From Deltaproteobacteria bacterium (GTDB lineage Bacteria > Desulfobacterota > Desulfobulbia > Desulfobulbales > SURF-16): a stretch of 49,695 nt of DNA. Positions 36,640 through 45,286 of the stretch are shown here, one piece after another; the first letter of the stretch is position 1; each line of letters starts with the position of its first letter. The notes beneath the pieces are model-generated. The model was given only the letters and a program-made list of their open reading frames with translations, ran no database searches and was not told the origin of the DNA. The DNA lies in contig JAOZOY010000014.1 in NCBI GenBank assembly GCA_029933005.1, positions 1 through 49,695 of the forward strand. The letters run 5' to 3'. Position numbers and translations under genes: made by a program.

Positions 36640-37404
36640 TTACGCCGCCGCACCGATTTTGCCCAGATATGCCTCAAGAACCAGGGGATTATGGCGAATT
36701 TCCTCAGGAGTACCCTGGGCAATGCAACGGCCACTGTCCAGAACAACGACATGATCGGAAATATCCATGACAAGTTCCATGTCATGCTCAACGAGAAGCA
36801 TGGTATGGCCGGCTGTCCGCATTTGTTTTACAAGCACGCCGATTCGGGCCGTCTCCTCGGAATTCAAACCCGCCACCGGCTCATCAAGCAGAACAATGCC
36901 GGGATTTGCGACAAAGGCCCTTGCCATCTCCACCTTTTTTTTGTCACCGTAAGGCAAGGCCGCCATGGGCCAGTCCGCCTTCTTTGTCAAGCCGAAGAGA
37001 TCCAGACTCTCCATTGCCTTCAAACGCAGAAAACGCTCCTGATGACGCAGGGCAGGCAGCCTCAGCATCGCCTTGAGAAAAGAGTGATCACTTTTGACGG
37101 TAAGACCGCAGAGGACATTTTCCAGCACGGACAATCTGGGCAGAACCCGCAAGTTCTGGAAGGTACGGGCCACGCCACGCCTGGCAATCTCATGGGCCTG
37201 CAGACCACTGATCTCCTTCTCTTCAAACAAAATGCTGCCTTGATCGGCCGGGATGATGCCTGAGATACAGTTGATCAAGGTAGACTTGCCGGCGCCATTG
37301 GGGCCGATAAGGGCGGTGATTTTGCCTTTTGTCACATAGAACGTGACTTCGCTCAAGGCAGGCAGACCACCGAATCTTTTGCTGATATTATTAAGCTTTA
37401 ACAT
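36640..37404 (-). CDS. livG: Branched-chain/aromatic amino acid ABC transporter, ATPase LivG
   Basis: From ATG 37404 (MLKLNNISKRFGG) the protein has 254 residues. Walker A GPNGAGKST, the LivG-specific GVARTFQNLR, and Walker B IVLLDEPVAGLN are present. The signature motif is replaced by LPYGDKKKVEMARA, as usual for LivG. It pairs with the LivF half of the fusion. Its start overlaps the end of livM by 14 bp, so translation is coupled. Confidence 0.95.
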   Translation of the reverse strand: MLKLNNISKRFGGLPALSEVTFYVTKGKITALIGPNGAGKSTLINCISGIIPADQGSILFEEKEISGLQAHEIARRGVARTFQNLRVLPRLSVLENVLCGLTVKSDHSFLKAMLRLPALRHQERFLRLKAMESLDLFGLTKKADWPMAALPYGDKKKVEMARAFVANPGIVLLDEPVAGLNSEETARIGVLVKQMRTAGHTMLLVEHDMELVMDISDHVVVLDSGRCIAQGTPEEIRHNPLVLEAYLGKIGAAA

Positions 37405-38389
37405 TTTTCCGCCGTCTGAGAGCCAGATTGGTGCGTATAAGATCAAGCAGTCCGGTGATAAAGCCCTGGGGTAGAAACAGCAGGATCAGGACGAGAATCA
37501 GGCCGTGGATAATATCCTTGACGGATTCAAATGTGTCGAGAAATTCCGGCAGCACGGTGAGAAGACCTGCGCCCAGCAGACTTCCCCAGATGGAACCCAT
37601 ACCGCCCACCACAACCATGATGACAAAATCCAACGAGGCGAAAATGCCAAAGGTGTCAGGATTAACGAAACAGAAGCAATGGGCATAGAGACTGCCTGCC
37701 AGGGAGGCAAAGACCGCTGACAAAATAAAGACTTTTACCTTTTCCCTTGCAGAATTGACTCCAAGGGAACCGGCAACCCGCTCATCAACGGCCAGGGCTG
37801 CCAGCCCCCGCCCTACCCCGCTGCGTACCAGGTTGAGGCTGAGAGTGCAAAGGACCAGAACCACACCCCAGACCACGTAATGGAAACGAAACTCATCATT
37901 AATAAGCAGACTGCCGATGGAAAGCGGAGGGATCCCGGCAAATCCGCTGGGACCGCCGGTGACCTCGTCCCACTGCACCAGAACGGAATAAATGACGATA
38001 TTGAAGCCCAATGTTGCCATGGCCAGGTAGTGGCCGGAAAGACGAAGAACAGGAACGCCGATAACAAGAGCCGTCAGGGCCACCAGCAAGGCCGAAAGAG
38101 CCATGGCCGGCCAGGGCCAGACATGATAATAAACGGTAAAAATAGCCGAACCGTAGGCCCCCAGACCGAAAAAAGCGGCATGGCCCAGAGAAATCTGGCC
38201 GGCATAGCCGATAAAAAGATTCAGACCGAGAACAACAATAACGTTAATGGCCACCAGATTGGTGATGCCCAGGATATAGGGATTATCGTAGTAAAAGGGA
38301 AAAAGAGAGAGCACAAGGGCCAGAGTCCAGACCGAAAGTCCGGTTCGGTGATGATAAATAAAGTATGTCAGTCTGTCTCTGGTGGTCAT
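37391..38389 (-). CDS. livM: Branched-chain/aromatic amino acid ABC transporter, permease LivM
   Basis: A 332-residue membrane protein with about 9-10 hydrophobic segments and family motifs NLFIGYAGQISLGHAAFFGLGAY, GVPVLRLSGHYLAMATLGF and VVVGGMGSIWG. It forms the membrane channel with LivH. It overlaps livG and follows iorB across a 136-bp gap that holds an inverted repeat. Confidence 0.94.
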   Translation of the reverse strand: MTTRDRLTYFIYHHRTGLSVWTLALVLSLFPFYYDNPYILGITNLVAINVIVVLGLNLFIGYAGQISLGHAAFFGLGAYGSAIFTVYYHVWPWPAMALSALLVALTALVIGVPVLRLSGHYLAMATLGFNIVIYSVLVQWDEVTGGPSGFAGIPPLSIGSLLINDEFRFHYVVWGVVLVLCTLSLNLVRSGVGRGLAALAVDERVAGSLGVNSAREKVKVFILSAVFASLAGSLYAHCFCFVNPDTFGIFASLDFVIMVVVGGMGSIWGSLLGAGLLTVLPEFLDTFESVKDIIHGLILVLILLFLPQGFITGLLDLIRTNLALRRRKNVKA

Positions 38390-38441
38390 AATCTGTCAAT
38401 GAAGCCTCAATGACATTAATTCAAAAAAAATCTTGTTTTCA

Positions 38442-38508
38442 GCCACGAACCCCACGAAATAACGCAAAAATTTTCTTTTATTTTCGTGTAGTTCGGGGAT
38501 TTCGTGGC
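38442..38508. repeat. Inverted 9-nt repeat arrays, CCACGAA type
   Basis: Left arm units GCCACGAAC and CCCACGAAA; right arm units TTTTCGTGT, AGTTCGGGG and ATTTCGTGG. The ends pair as GCCACGAA / TTCGTGGC. Located between iorB and livM, inside an operon, with no T-run. Confidence 0.6.
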
Positions 38509-38525
38509 AAAAATGATTATTCCAA

Positions 38526-39026
38526 TTATCCTTCAAGCCCTCGTCGGAAGGCCGCCAGGTTCGAATCGATAAAACGCTCCCTGGATATCTCTCTGATGGC
38601 TGTTTCCAGTTGTTCCTGCCCGCAGAACAGGGAGTTGTATTTGGTGGCAAATCCCAACATGATCAGATTTGTCAATACATTACTGCCCATTTTCCTGGCC
38701 AGTTCCGTGGCGGAAATATTCTTGTAAGAGCCGGTTTTTGAAGTATTGACAAAAAGATCCGCCCCGGATCTCAGCAGCCCCTGATGAACATCAAGATTAT
38801 CAGCATGAAGAAAGAGGCCGATATCCCCCTGACCCTGGCGGACCAGGGGGCTTCGGAATGGTCCTGCCTTGACGAAAGAAATGACACTGCCGCCGCGTTG
38901 CGCCATGCCATGGGTTTCGGATGTCATAATTTCAAGCCCCATACTTACACCGGCGCCGGCTATAATCCGAGTCAGAAACAAAATCCCCTGCCCGCCCATG
39001 CCGCTTACAATAATTTGCTGTTTCAT
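38526..39026 (-). CDS. iorB: Indolepyruvate:ferredoxin oxidoreductase, beta subunit
   Basis: From ATG 39026 (MKQQIIVSGMGGQGILF) the protein has 166 residues. It is the gamma-domain type subunit of 2-oxoacid:ferredoxin oxidoreductases (GMGGQG, TSETHGMAQRGGSVISFVK). Its start overlaps the iorA stop as ATGA, so they are translationally coupled. It is a little shorter than many IorB proteins (about 190-200), ending soon after the RFIDSNLAAFRRGLEG segment. Confidence 0.94.
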   Translation of the reverse strand: MKQQIIVSGMGGQGILFLTRIIAGAGVSMGLEIMTSETHGMAQRGGSVISFVKAGPFRSPLVRQGQGDIGLFLHADNLDVHQGLLRSGADLFVNTSKTGSYKNISATELARKMGSNVLTNLIMLGFATKYNSLFCGQEQLETAIREISRERFIDSNLAAFRRGLEG

Positions 39027-40873
39027 GATTGGCTTCCTCCCTTTCTGACGATGGAGCCGGTGGGACATACCTGATCACAGATGCCGCAGCCCACACAGAG
39101 ATCAGGATCAATTGAGGCCTGTTCCTCCTCCTCATCCAGGCTGATGGCCGGACATTCAAACTGATTAACGCAGATGCCGCAGCCAATGCAGTCATCGCTG
39201 ATCTCCATCTCAATCACGTCCTGCTTGAGTTGATTGCTTTTGTCCATCAGGCAGGGATGTTTGGCAATGAGCACGGCCACACCGCCCTGGTCACCGCGGC
39301 AGAACTGATCCGCTTCCTTAAGCAGGGCGGAAAAACCCTTGATGTCATATGGATCACATTCCCGCAGAAAACGGACTCCGCTGGCCTTGACCAGATCAGG
39401 GATAAAGGCCTGGTTGCCGGGACTGCCGTCAGCCAGGACACCGCTCTGAGGAGTGGGCTGCTGACCGGTCATGGCCGTGGTGGAGTTGTCCAGGATAGTA
39501 ACGATGATCCGTGCTTTCTGGGTTACGGCATTAACCAGGGCCGGAATGCCGGCGTGGAAAAAGGTAGAGTCGCCGATGGTGACAACAATCGTGGGATAAT
39601 CCGGCCCGTCCTGGGCATAGGCATGATAAAAACCGGCCCCCATGCTGATACAGGCCCCCATGCAGTGACAGGTGTCCACGGCGCCCAGGTTCATGCCCAG
39701 GGTGTAACAGCCGATATCGCTGGGAAAAATGCCCTTGGGAAAGGTTCTTTTGATGGCAAAAAATGAGGCGCGATGCGGACAACCCGGACATAATGACGGC
39801 CTCCGGCCCCGTGCGGGCGGGCCGCTTTCAACAGTCTCGGGTCTGGGCAGATCAAGAAAATCAAGCAGTAGAGTATGAATGATATCAGGTGTCAACTCAC
39901 CCTGTCCCGGCACGTGGCCGGAAAGCCGGCCCCGGGCCTCACGCAGGCCCAGTTGCATTTCGATCACCGTGTCGGTTTCTTCCAGAATCAGAACCTTTTC
40001 ATCCCTCTCTCTGATCTGCCGGCAGAATTCCCTGTTGAGCGGAAAAGGCATTTTGACCTGATAGAGCTGAACCTGATTCAACATATCCAGTTCATCGAGC
40101 AAATCAAACACATTGGCAAAAGCCATGCCCGAGGCAATAATGCAGGGTACCCTGCCCTCTTTTTCCGGGCTGGACTTGCTGACCGGAAAGGGTTTGAGCC
40201 TTTCTTCCGTGCTAATGGCGGCAAGTTTGTCATTTAATTCACTGTGCAGGCCGGTGAGAAAGGCAGGCGTGGCCACCCAGCGGCCGGGGTTCTTCTCAAA
40301 GGCTGCCTGCCGTTGCAGATGAAGCGGTTTACCCAGGGTGATGTTCTGGCGGGAGTGACAGATCCTGGTGGTGGGTCGCAGGATAACCGGAATCTCGTAC
40401 TGTTCGGAAAGTTCAAAGGCGGCAGTGATCATCTCCCTGGCCTCGGCCGGGCTGCTGGGGTCAAAGACCGGGGCCTTGGCAAAGAGGGCGAAAAGACGGG
40501 TGTCCTGCTCGGTCTGGGAGCTGTGCGGGCCGGGATCATCGGCTACAATCAGCACAAAGCCACCCTTGACGCCGAGATAGGTGGAACGGGTAAAGGGATC
40601 GGCCGCCACATTAAGCCCCACCTGTTTCATGATCACGGCCGAGCGTTTGCCAGTGTAGCTGTTAGCCAGCGCCACCTCAAAGGCCACCTTCTCATTCACC
40701 GACCATTCAACATGAAGCGGCTCAGCCGCGTCCCCTATATTAGCAACCACGCTGCCGAGAATTTCTGAAGATGGGGTGCCGGGATAGGCTGAAACCAGGG
40801 TGCAGCCGGCCTCCACCAGTCCGCGGCCCATGGCCTCGTTTCCCATGAGTAGTTTCTGTTGTTTGTCTGCCAT
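39023..40873 (-). CDS. iorA: Indolepyruvate:ferredoxin oxidoreductase, alpha subunit
   Basis: The 616-residue protein has the POR N-terminal domain (LLMGNEAMGRGLVEAGCTLVSAYPGTPSSEI), a thiamine diphosphate-binding part (GDSTFFHAGIPALVNA, then LDNSTTAMTGQQ), and two C-terminal ferredoxin motifs, CIGCGICVNQFEC and CVGCGICDQVC. It decarboxylates aryl or indole pyruvates to acyl-CoA, reducing ferredoxin. The reduced ferredoxin could feed the Hdr/CODH machinery elsewhere in the window (inference). It lies 81 bp after livH in one operon. Confidence 0.96.
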   Translation of the reverse strand: MADKQQKLLMGNEAMGRGLVEAGCTLVSAYPGTPSSEILGSVVANIGDAAEPLHVEWSVNEKVAFEVALANSYTGKRSAVIMKQVGLNVAADPFTRSTYLGVKGGFVLIVADDPGPHSSQTEQDTRLFALFAKAPVFDPSSPAEAREMITAAFELSEQYEIPVILRPTTRICHSRQNITLGKPLHLQRQAAFEKNPGRWVATPAFLTGLHSELNDKLAAISTEERLKPFPVSKSSPEKEGRVPCIIASGMAFANVFDLLDELDMLNQVQLYQVKMPFPLNREFCRQIRERDEKVLILEETDTVIEMQLGLREARGRLSGHVPGQGELTPDIIHTLLLDFLDLPRPETVESGPPARGRRPSLCPGCPHRASFFAIKRTFPKGIFPSDIGCYTLGMNLGAVDTCHCMGACISMGAGFYHAYAQDGPDYPTIVVTIGDSTFFHAGIPALVNAVTQKARIIVTILDNSTTAMTGQQPTPQSGVLADGSPGNQAFIPDLVKASGVRFLRECDPYDIKGFSALLKEADQFCRGDQGGVAVLIAKHPCLMDKSNQLKQDVIEMEISDDCIGCGICVNQFECPAISLDEEEEQASIDPDLCVGCGICDQVCPTGSIVRKGGSQS

Positions 40874-40954
40874 GTTTCGTCTCGTTTCTTAGTTATTTAT
40901 GAATGAAGTCACCAGCTTAATTCTATTTTTCTTTCCTCTCTTCCCCTGCCCTTT

Positions 40955-41821
40955 CTATCTCCCCAACAACCCCTTGGGCCGGACAAAAAGAATCAGTAAT
41001 AAAACAACAAAGGCAACCACATCCTTATAGGCGCTGCTCAGATAACCGGCGGTCAGGGACTCCAGCAGGCCAAGACTTACACCGCCGAGGATGGCACCGG
41101 GAAAGGAGCCAAAGCCGCCAAGGATGGCGCCGGCAAAACCTTTAAGGCCAAGGAGTACTCCTACATCATAGTTCAGGGTCGTGATGGGGGTAACCAGCAC
41201 CCCGGCCAAGCCGCCCAGCGCCCCAGCCAAGCCAAAACTCACGGCTTTGACCCTGCCGGTATGAAGCCCGACAATAGCGGCTGCCTCCTGGTTGGCCGCC
41301 ACCCCGCGCATGGCCAGACCAATGGAAGAATGACGGAAGATCAAAACAAGACCGCAAATTGCAAGAGCTGTAAGAACCAGGATCCAGATGGCCTGGGGCA
41401 TGATGGTGGCCCCCAGAATCCGGATCGGCTCCTCGCCGGACAAAGGCGGAACAGCCATCCGGTTTTTTCCCCAGATCAGTTTCATCAAACCCCGCAGGAT
41501 GATGGAAATACCGATGGTCAAAAAAATAAGAACCAGTTGGTTATCGGATCGTGAAGGCCGGATACCGATCCACTCCACCAGCATGGCGATGAGGGTGACA
41601 CCGATGATGGCCGCTGCCAGGGCAAATGGCATGGGCAGGCCAAATGAAAAGAGACCGCTGAACAGGAGCATACCGCCCAGGGTGACAAAATCCACCTGGA
41701 CAAAGTTGACAATACCCATGGTATTGTGCACCACGCAGAAACCAAGGGCGATGAGGGAATAGATAGCGCCGCTGGTCAGCCCGGAAAAGATAAATTGCAG
41801 TAAATCCTGATAGGGGGTCAA
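40955..41821 (-). CDS. livH: Branched-chain/aromatic amino acid ABC transporter, permease LivH
   Basis: A 288-residue membrane protein with about 8 hydrophobic segments and the LivH motifs GLTSGAIYSLIALGFCVVHNTMGIVNFVQVDFVTLGG and GAILGGFGSFPGAILGG. It is the first gene of the operon. The 180-bp gap upstream should hold the promoter, though I cannot pick one with confidence. Confidence 0.94.
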   Translation of the reverse strand: MTPYQDLLQFIFSGLTSGAIYSLIALGFCVVHNTMGIVNFVQVDFVTLGGMLLFSGLFSFGLPMPFALAAAIIGVTLIAMLVEWIGIRPSRSDNQLVLIFLTIGISIILRGLMKLIWGKNRMAVPPLSGEEPIRILGATIMPQAIWILVLTALAICGLVLIFRHSSIGLAMRGVAANQEAAAIVGLHTGRVKAVSFGLAGALGGLAGVLVTPITTLNYDVGVLLGLKGFAGAILGGFGSFPGAILGGVSLGLLESLTAGYLSSAYKDVVAFVVLLLILFVRPKGLLGR

Positions 41822-42001
41822 AAAACTCGCCTTGAATAAAAAAATCAGCTAATTTGCCGTAAAAACAAAGATGATAAAAAAGGACTTATAAATGTTCAAT
41901 TCATCCATAATTCAGCCTCGTGCACAATACTGCAAACCAGGGAAAAGTCAACGGCAGCAGGCCGGTAACGTCATGTTTACAAGGACTGTGGTTCCCATAA
42001 A

Positions 42002-42937
42002 TTAGTGACCCGGTGAACGGTTACCTTTTTCCTTATCAATAGGTCCTGTAGACCTGATGTTGATAATTTTATTCAGGATGTCAAACCAGAAAGGTGCGCC
42101 AAGGGAGACGGCTAATGTGGTAATTAATAATCCGGCAAGCTTTGTTAACCAACTTATGAAATTCCCATTTTTTATTAAATCAACTTCTGCATTTTCCCAA
42201 CCAAAAGGGAGCCCTGTTTTGTCAAGATGACTTTTGATCTGTTTAAGTGATTTTAACGCATCACTATTATTAGTTTCGTCCCCCTTCCCGGATATCTCCT
42301 GCTGTCTTTTTGCCATTTCCTGAGCTTGTTGGACAATGGCTTGACGCATAACAGGATCATTGGCCAGAGATTTGGCAATTTGAAAGGTATCGGCATTAAA
42401 GGCAAATGAAACGATAACGGCAAGAATGAGTGTTACTGTCTGGGTCTTTCTTTTATACCACCCGGAAATTCTGTCCATCGAGTTATTGTACCAGACTTCA
42501 ATGTTGGCATGAAAATGAGTTATATCGTCTTTTGCGTCATCAAGGAGAATTAAAAGGTTTTGACGGAGAGGCGACTGGCTGGGAAGTTTGGCAATATCTT
42601 GACGAATATTTTCAAATGTTTTTGATTCATCCCCGTCAGAGGGAGCAATAAGATCAAGTAAGACAAGACTGAATATCCGCGGTGGAATATAAGACGGTTT
42701 TCTGCCATCTGATTTTTGCCCGTAGAGACTTCTGATCATAGGGTGATTATAAAACTCATCTTCAAATCCTGGCTGATCCTTATCGGTTAATAAATTCCTG
42801 ATTCCGATTTCCAGATTTTTTGCCCGCCAATTAAAAATTCCAGCGATAATTTCATTGGCAGCGGTGCAAGCTAAACTTAAAATCAGGTAAATAAAGATAA
42901 CGCCGATGGTGATATCAAGTGCCTGTAGTCCTGTCAT
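42002..42937 (-). CDS. Unidentified multi-pass membrane protein
   Basis: I do not recognise a named family. The 311-residue protein has an N-terminal hydrophobic helix (ITIGVIFIYLILSLACTAANEIIAG), a soluble part with many charged residues, a second helix (about 165-185, TLILAVIVSFAFNADTF), a charged stretch rich in Q, K and D, and one or two C-terminal helices (LTKLAGLLITTLAVSLGAPFWFDILN). An AAAGGAGG ribosome site supports it as a real gene. It is apparently transcribed alone; neighbours give no clue. Confidence 0.8.
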   Translation of the reverse strand: MTGLQALDITIGVIFIYLILSLACTAANEIIAGIFNWRAKNLEIGIRNLLTDKDQPGFEDEFYNHPMIRSLYGQKSDGRKPSYIPPRIFSLVLLDLIAPSDGDESKTFENIRQDIAKLPSQSPLRQNLLILLDDAKDDITHFHANIEVWYNNSMDRISGWYKRKTQTVTLILAVIVSFAFNADTFQIAKSLANDPVMRQAIVQQAQEMAKRQQEISGKGDETNNSDALKSLKQIKSHLDKTGLPFGWENAEVDLIKNGNFISWLTKLAGLLITTLAVSLGAPFWFDILNKIINIRSTGPIDKEKGNRSPGH

Positions 42938-43006
42938 TTAGGATCCTCCTTTAAGCGGTAAGATTTGGTGCCTGTGATCGCTTACGTCCACCCCCTCTTC
43001 CGGCAG

Positions 43007-43039
43007 CCAGGCCAGATGGTTGTCAATTAAATGGCCTGG
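43007..43039. other. Hairpin downstream of hyuA
   Basis: CCAGGCCA / TGGCCTGG, 8 bp with a 17-nt loop, extended by GGC / GCC across a two-base bulge. No T-run on the minus strand, so a terminator role is uncertain. The remaining 250-bp gap has no gene. Confidence 0.35.
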
Positions 43040-43187
43040 GCCGCCTTTTGCTCAGCTAATTCGAGTCTTGTGGATTATTTGGATGATTCACAATAGCAAT
43101 GAGGTAAAAAATAGCAAGTTTAAATCCTTAAATCGTTAGGAAGTTCCGCTGCAAATTTGCATCGGTCTGCTGGCGGAGAGGATTCTT

Positions 43188-45203
43188 TCAGCACAATAGG
43201 CTGGACACTGATCCTCTTTCCATAATCAAATTGGCAAGAGAATCAACCCGGACCTGAAAATCTTTTGTGACCAGGATTGTGGTATAGTCATCAATGATCA
43301 GGGCAGGGCCGGAAAAGGACTGACCGGTTGACAAATGTTTTCTCAGATAAAGATTGACCCGCGCCCTGCCCTCTTCAAAAAGGACTGTACGCTGTCCCTC
43401 TATTTCCGGCAAGGAAGAAACCTGCCGCAACTGTCTGGGAAGAGGTTGTTTTTCTCTTTTAAGCCGCAGGGTGCAGCGAATTGAGACCAGCTCCAGGGGA
43501 GCATTTTCCATGGCGTAGCCAAAATGCTGCTCATGAAGCTGATGGAATTTTTTTCTAAAATCCTTGTCGTAGGAAATGGTCAGCTCAAAGGACTGTCCCT
43601 TATAGCGTAGATCAAGAAAACGCTTAATTTCAAGCTCGCCTCTGCCGCAGATATCCTCCAGTTCCACCTTGCCTTTTTTGATAAGATCTACAAAGGCTGC
43701 GTCAATTTCCCTGCTCCGCAGTTTGTCTCCCGTCAGGAAAAGGGGTTTGCTGTAATCAAGAGCAGGATCAGCCTGGACCATGCCTTGGGCGGAAAGGATA
43801 CCTGCCCTGGCCGGCACGACAATTGTGGCAATTTCAAGTTCCTCGGCCAGGGCACAGCAGTGCAGACCAGATGCGCCGCCAAAGGAAAACAGGGTGAAAT
43901 CCTTGGGATCATATCCTCGCTCCACCGAGACCGCCCGAATTGCCCTGGCCATGCCAACGTTGACGATCCTGATGATTCCAAGGGATGCCTGTTCCTTTTC
44001 CATGTCAAGACGCTCGGCCAGTTCTACTATGCAGCGCTCCACGGCTTCACTGTCCAGGATCATCCGTCCGCCAAGGAAACGGTCGGGCAGTAAACGGCCG
44101 AGGAAAAGATTGGCGTCGGTTACCGTGATATCCCGTCCCTTGCCGTAACAGACCGGGCCGGGATCAGCACCGGCGCTTTCAGGACCAACATGAAGCAGAC
44201 CGCCTTGATCAATTCCGGCGATTGAACCGCCGCCGGCGCCCACGGTATGAATGTCCATGACCTGGATCCCCACCGGGTATCCGTCTATCTGATGCTCTCG
44301 TGTCAGGGTCGGCCTGCCGTCGCAAAGGGACACATCCGTGGAAGTGCCCCCCATGTCAAAGGTGATGATTTTACCCATGCCCATTTCCCGGGCCAGGTAA
44401 AAAGCTCCTTGAACGCCGCCGGCCGGGCCGGACAGTACCGTATGAACGGCTCTTTTTTCAATGGAACGGGCCGGCAGCACAGACCCGTTTGACTGTTGCA
44501 CGGAAAGAGAGACCGTTGTCAGATTTTCATTTAAGCGATGAATGTAGGAAGAGATCACCGGCGCAAGATAGGCGTTGATCAGTGTTGTTACCAATCGCTC
44601 ATATTCGCGGAATTCCGGCAACAATTCCGCAGATAAAGTTACGGGTAATCCCAAGGGGGCAAGCTCGTCCCTGATCCGTTTTTCATGATCAGGATTGGCA
44701 TAGGAATGCAGGAAACAGACGGCAACAGATTCAATCTCAAGAGAGCGGCAGATTCGTCTCAGCCTTTTGCCGACGCTTGTGCCCAGGGGAGTCTGAACAG
44801 TACCGTCCCACAGGACCCTTTCTTTGACCCCGACAATATTTTTTCGGGGAATGATCTCGGCCGGACGTTCCACGTTCAGATCATAAAGACTCGGCCGATT
44901 CTGCCGGCCGATGGTCAAGATATCCTCAAAACCATGGGTGGTGACGAGCAGAGTTTTCGCACCCTTTCTTTCCAGAAAACTGTTTGTTCCCACCGTGGTG
45001 CCGTGAATGATCTCAAATCCTGCGGGAAGATCGGCAAAAAAATGGCTTAATCCTCTGAGAATAGCCCGACTTGGATCATCCGGGGTTGAGGATATCTTGA
45101 AGGTTTGAATTGCTTTACTGGTCTGGAGAAAAAAATCCGTAAAGGTGCCGCCCGTGTCGATTCCCAGTTTGAGAAGGGGTTGATGTGATTTTAAGGATGG
45201 CAT
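43188..45203 (-). CDS. Hydantoinase/oxoprolinase A family protein
   Basis: The 671-residue protein has the HyuA ASKHA-type ATPase fold: LGIDTGGTFTDFFL near the N-terminus, HGTTVGTNSFLERKG, FDMGGTSTDVSL, GAGGGSIAGID, GPESAGADPGPVCYG and FSFGGASGLHC. Family members hydrolyse hydantoins or 5-oxoproline, or carboxylate acetone-type ketones, with ATP. Usually a HyuB partner gene follows, but none is here, so the substrate cannot be named. The start codon abuts a heptamer array and its ribosome site is weak. Confidence 0.9.
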   Translation of the reverse strand: MPSLKSHQPLLKLGIDTGGTFTDFFLQTSKAIQTFKISSTPDDPSRAILRGLSHFFADLPAGFEIIHGTTVGTNSFLERKGAKTLLVTTHGFEDILTIGRQNRPSLYDLNVERPAEIIPRKNIVGVKERVLWDGTVQTPLGTSVGKRLRRICRSLEIESVAVCFLHSYANPDHEKRIRDELAPLGLPVTLSAELLPEFREYERLVTTLINAYLAPVISSYIHRLNENLTTVSLSVQQSNGSVLPARSIEKRAVHTVLSGPAGGVQGAFYLAREMGMGKIITFDMGGTSTDVSLCDGRPTLTREHQIDGYPVGIQVMDIHTVGAGGGSIAGIDQGGLLHVGPESAGADPGPVCYGKGRDITVTDANLFLGRLLPDRFLGGRMILDSEAVERCIVELAERLDMEKEQASLGIIRIVNVGMARAIRAVSVERGYDPKDFTLFSFGGASGLHCCALAEELEIATIVVPARAGILSAQGMVQADPALDYSKPLFLTGDKLRSREIDAAFVDLIKKGKVELEDICGRGELEIKRFLDLRYKGQSFELTISYDKDFRKKFHQLHEQHFGYAMENAPLELVSIRCTLRLKREKQPLPRQLRQVSSLPEIEGQRTVLFEEGRARVNLYLRKHLSTGQSFSGPALIIDDYTTILVTKDFQVRVDSLANLIMERGSVSSLLC

Positions 45204-45207
45204 GGGG

Positions 45208-45249
45208 TTCAGGAGTCAGAAGACAGGAGACAGAAGACAGAAATCAGAA
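45208..45249 (+). repeat. Heptamer array between the M48 gene and hyuA
   Basis: Six exact-register 7-nt units on the plus strand: TTCAGGA, GTCAGAA, GACAGGA, GACAGAA, GACAGAA, ATCAGAA. It is the longest array of this family in the window and the only one in the opposite orientation. Confidence 0.75.
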
Positions 45250-45286
45250 TAACAGTTGATATTTTCTTGCTTCTATATTCCGGCGC

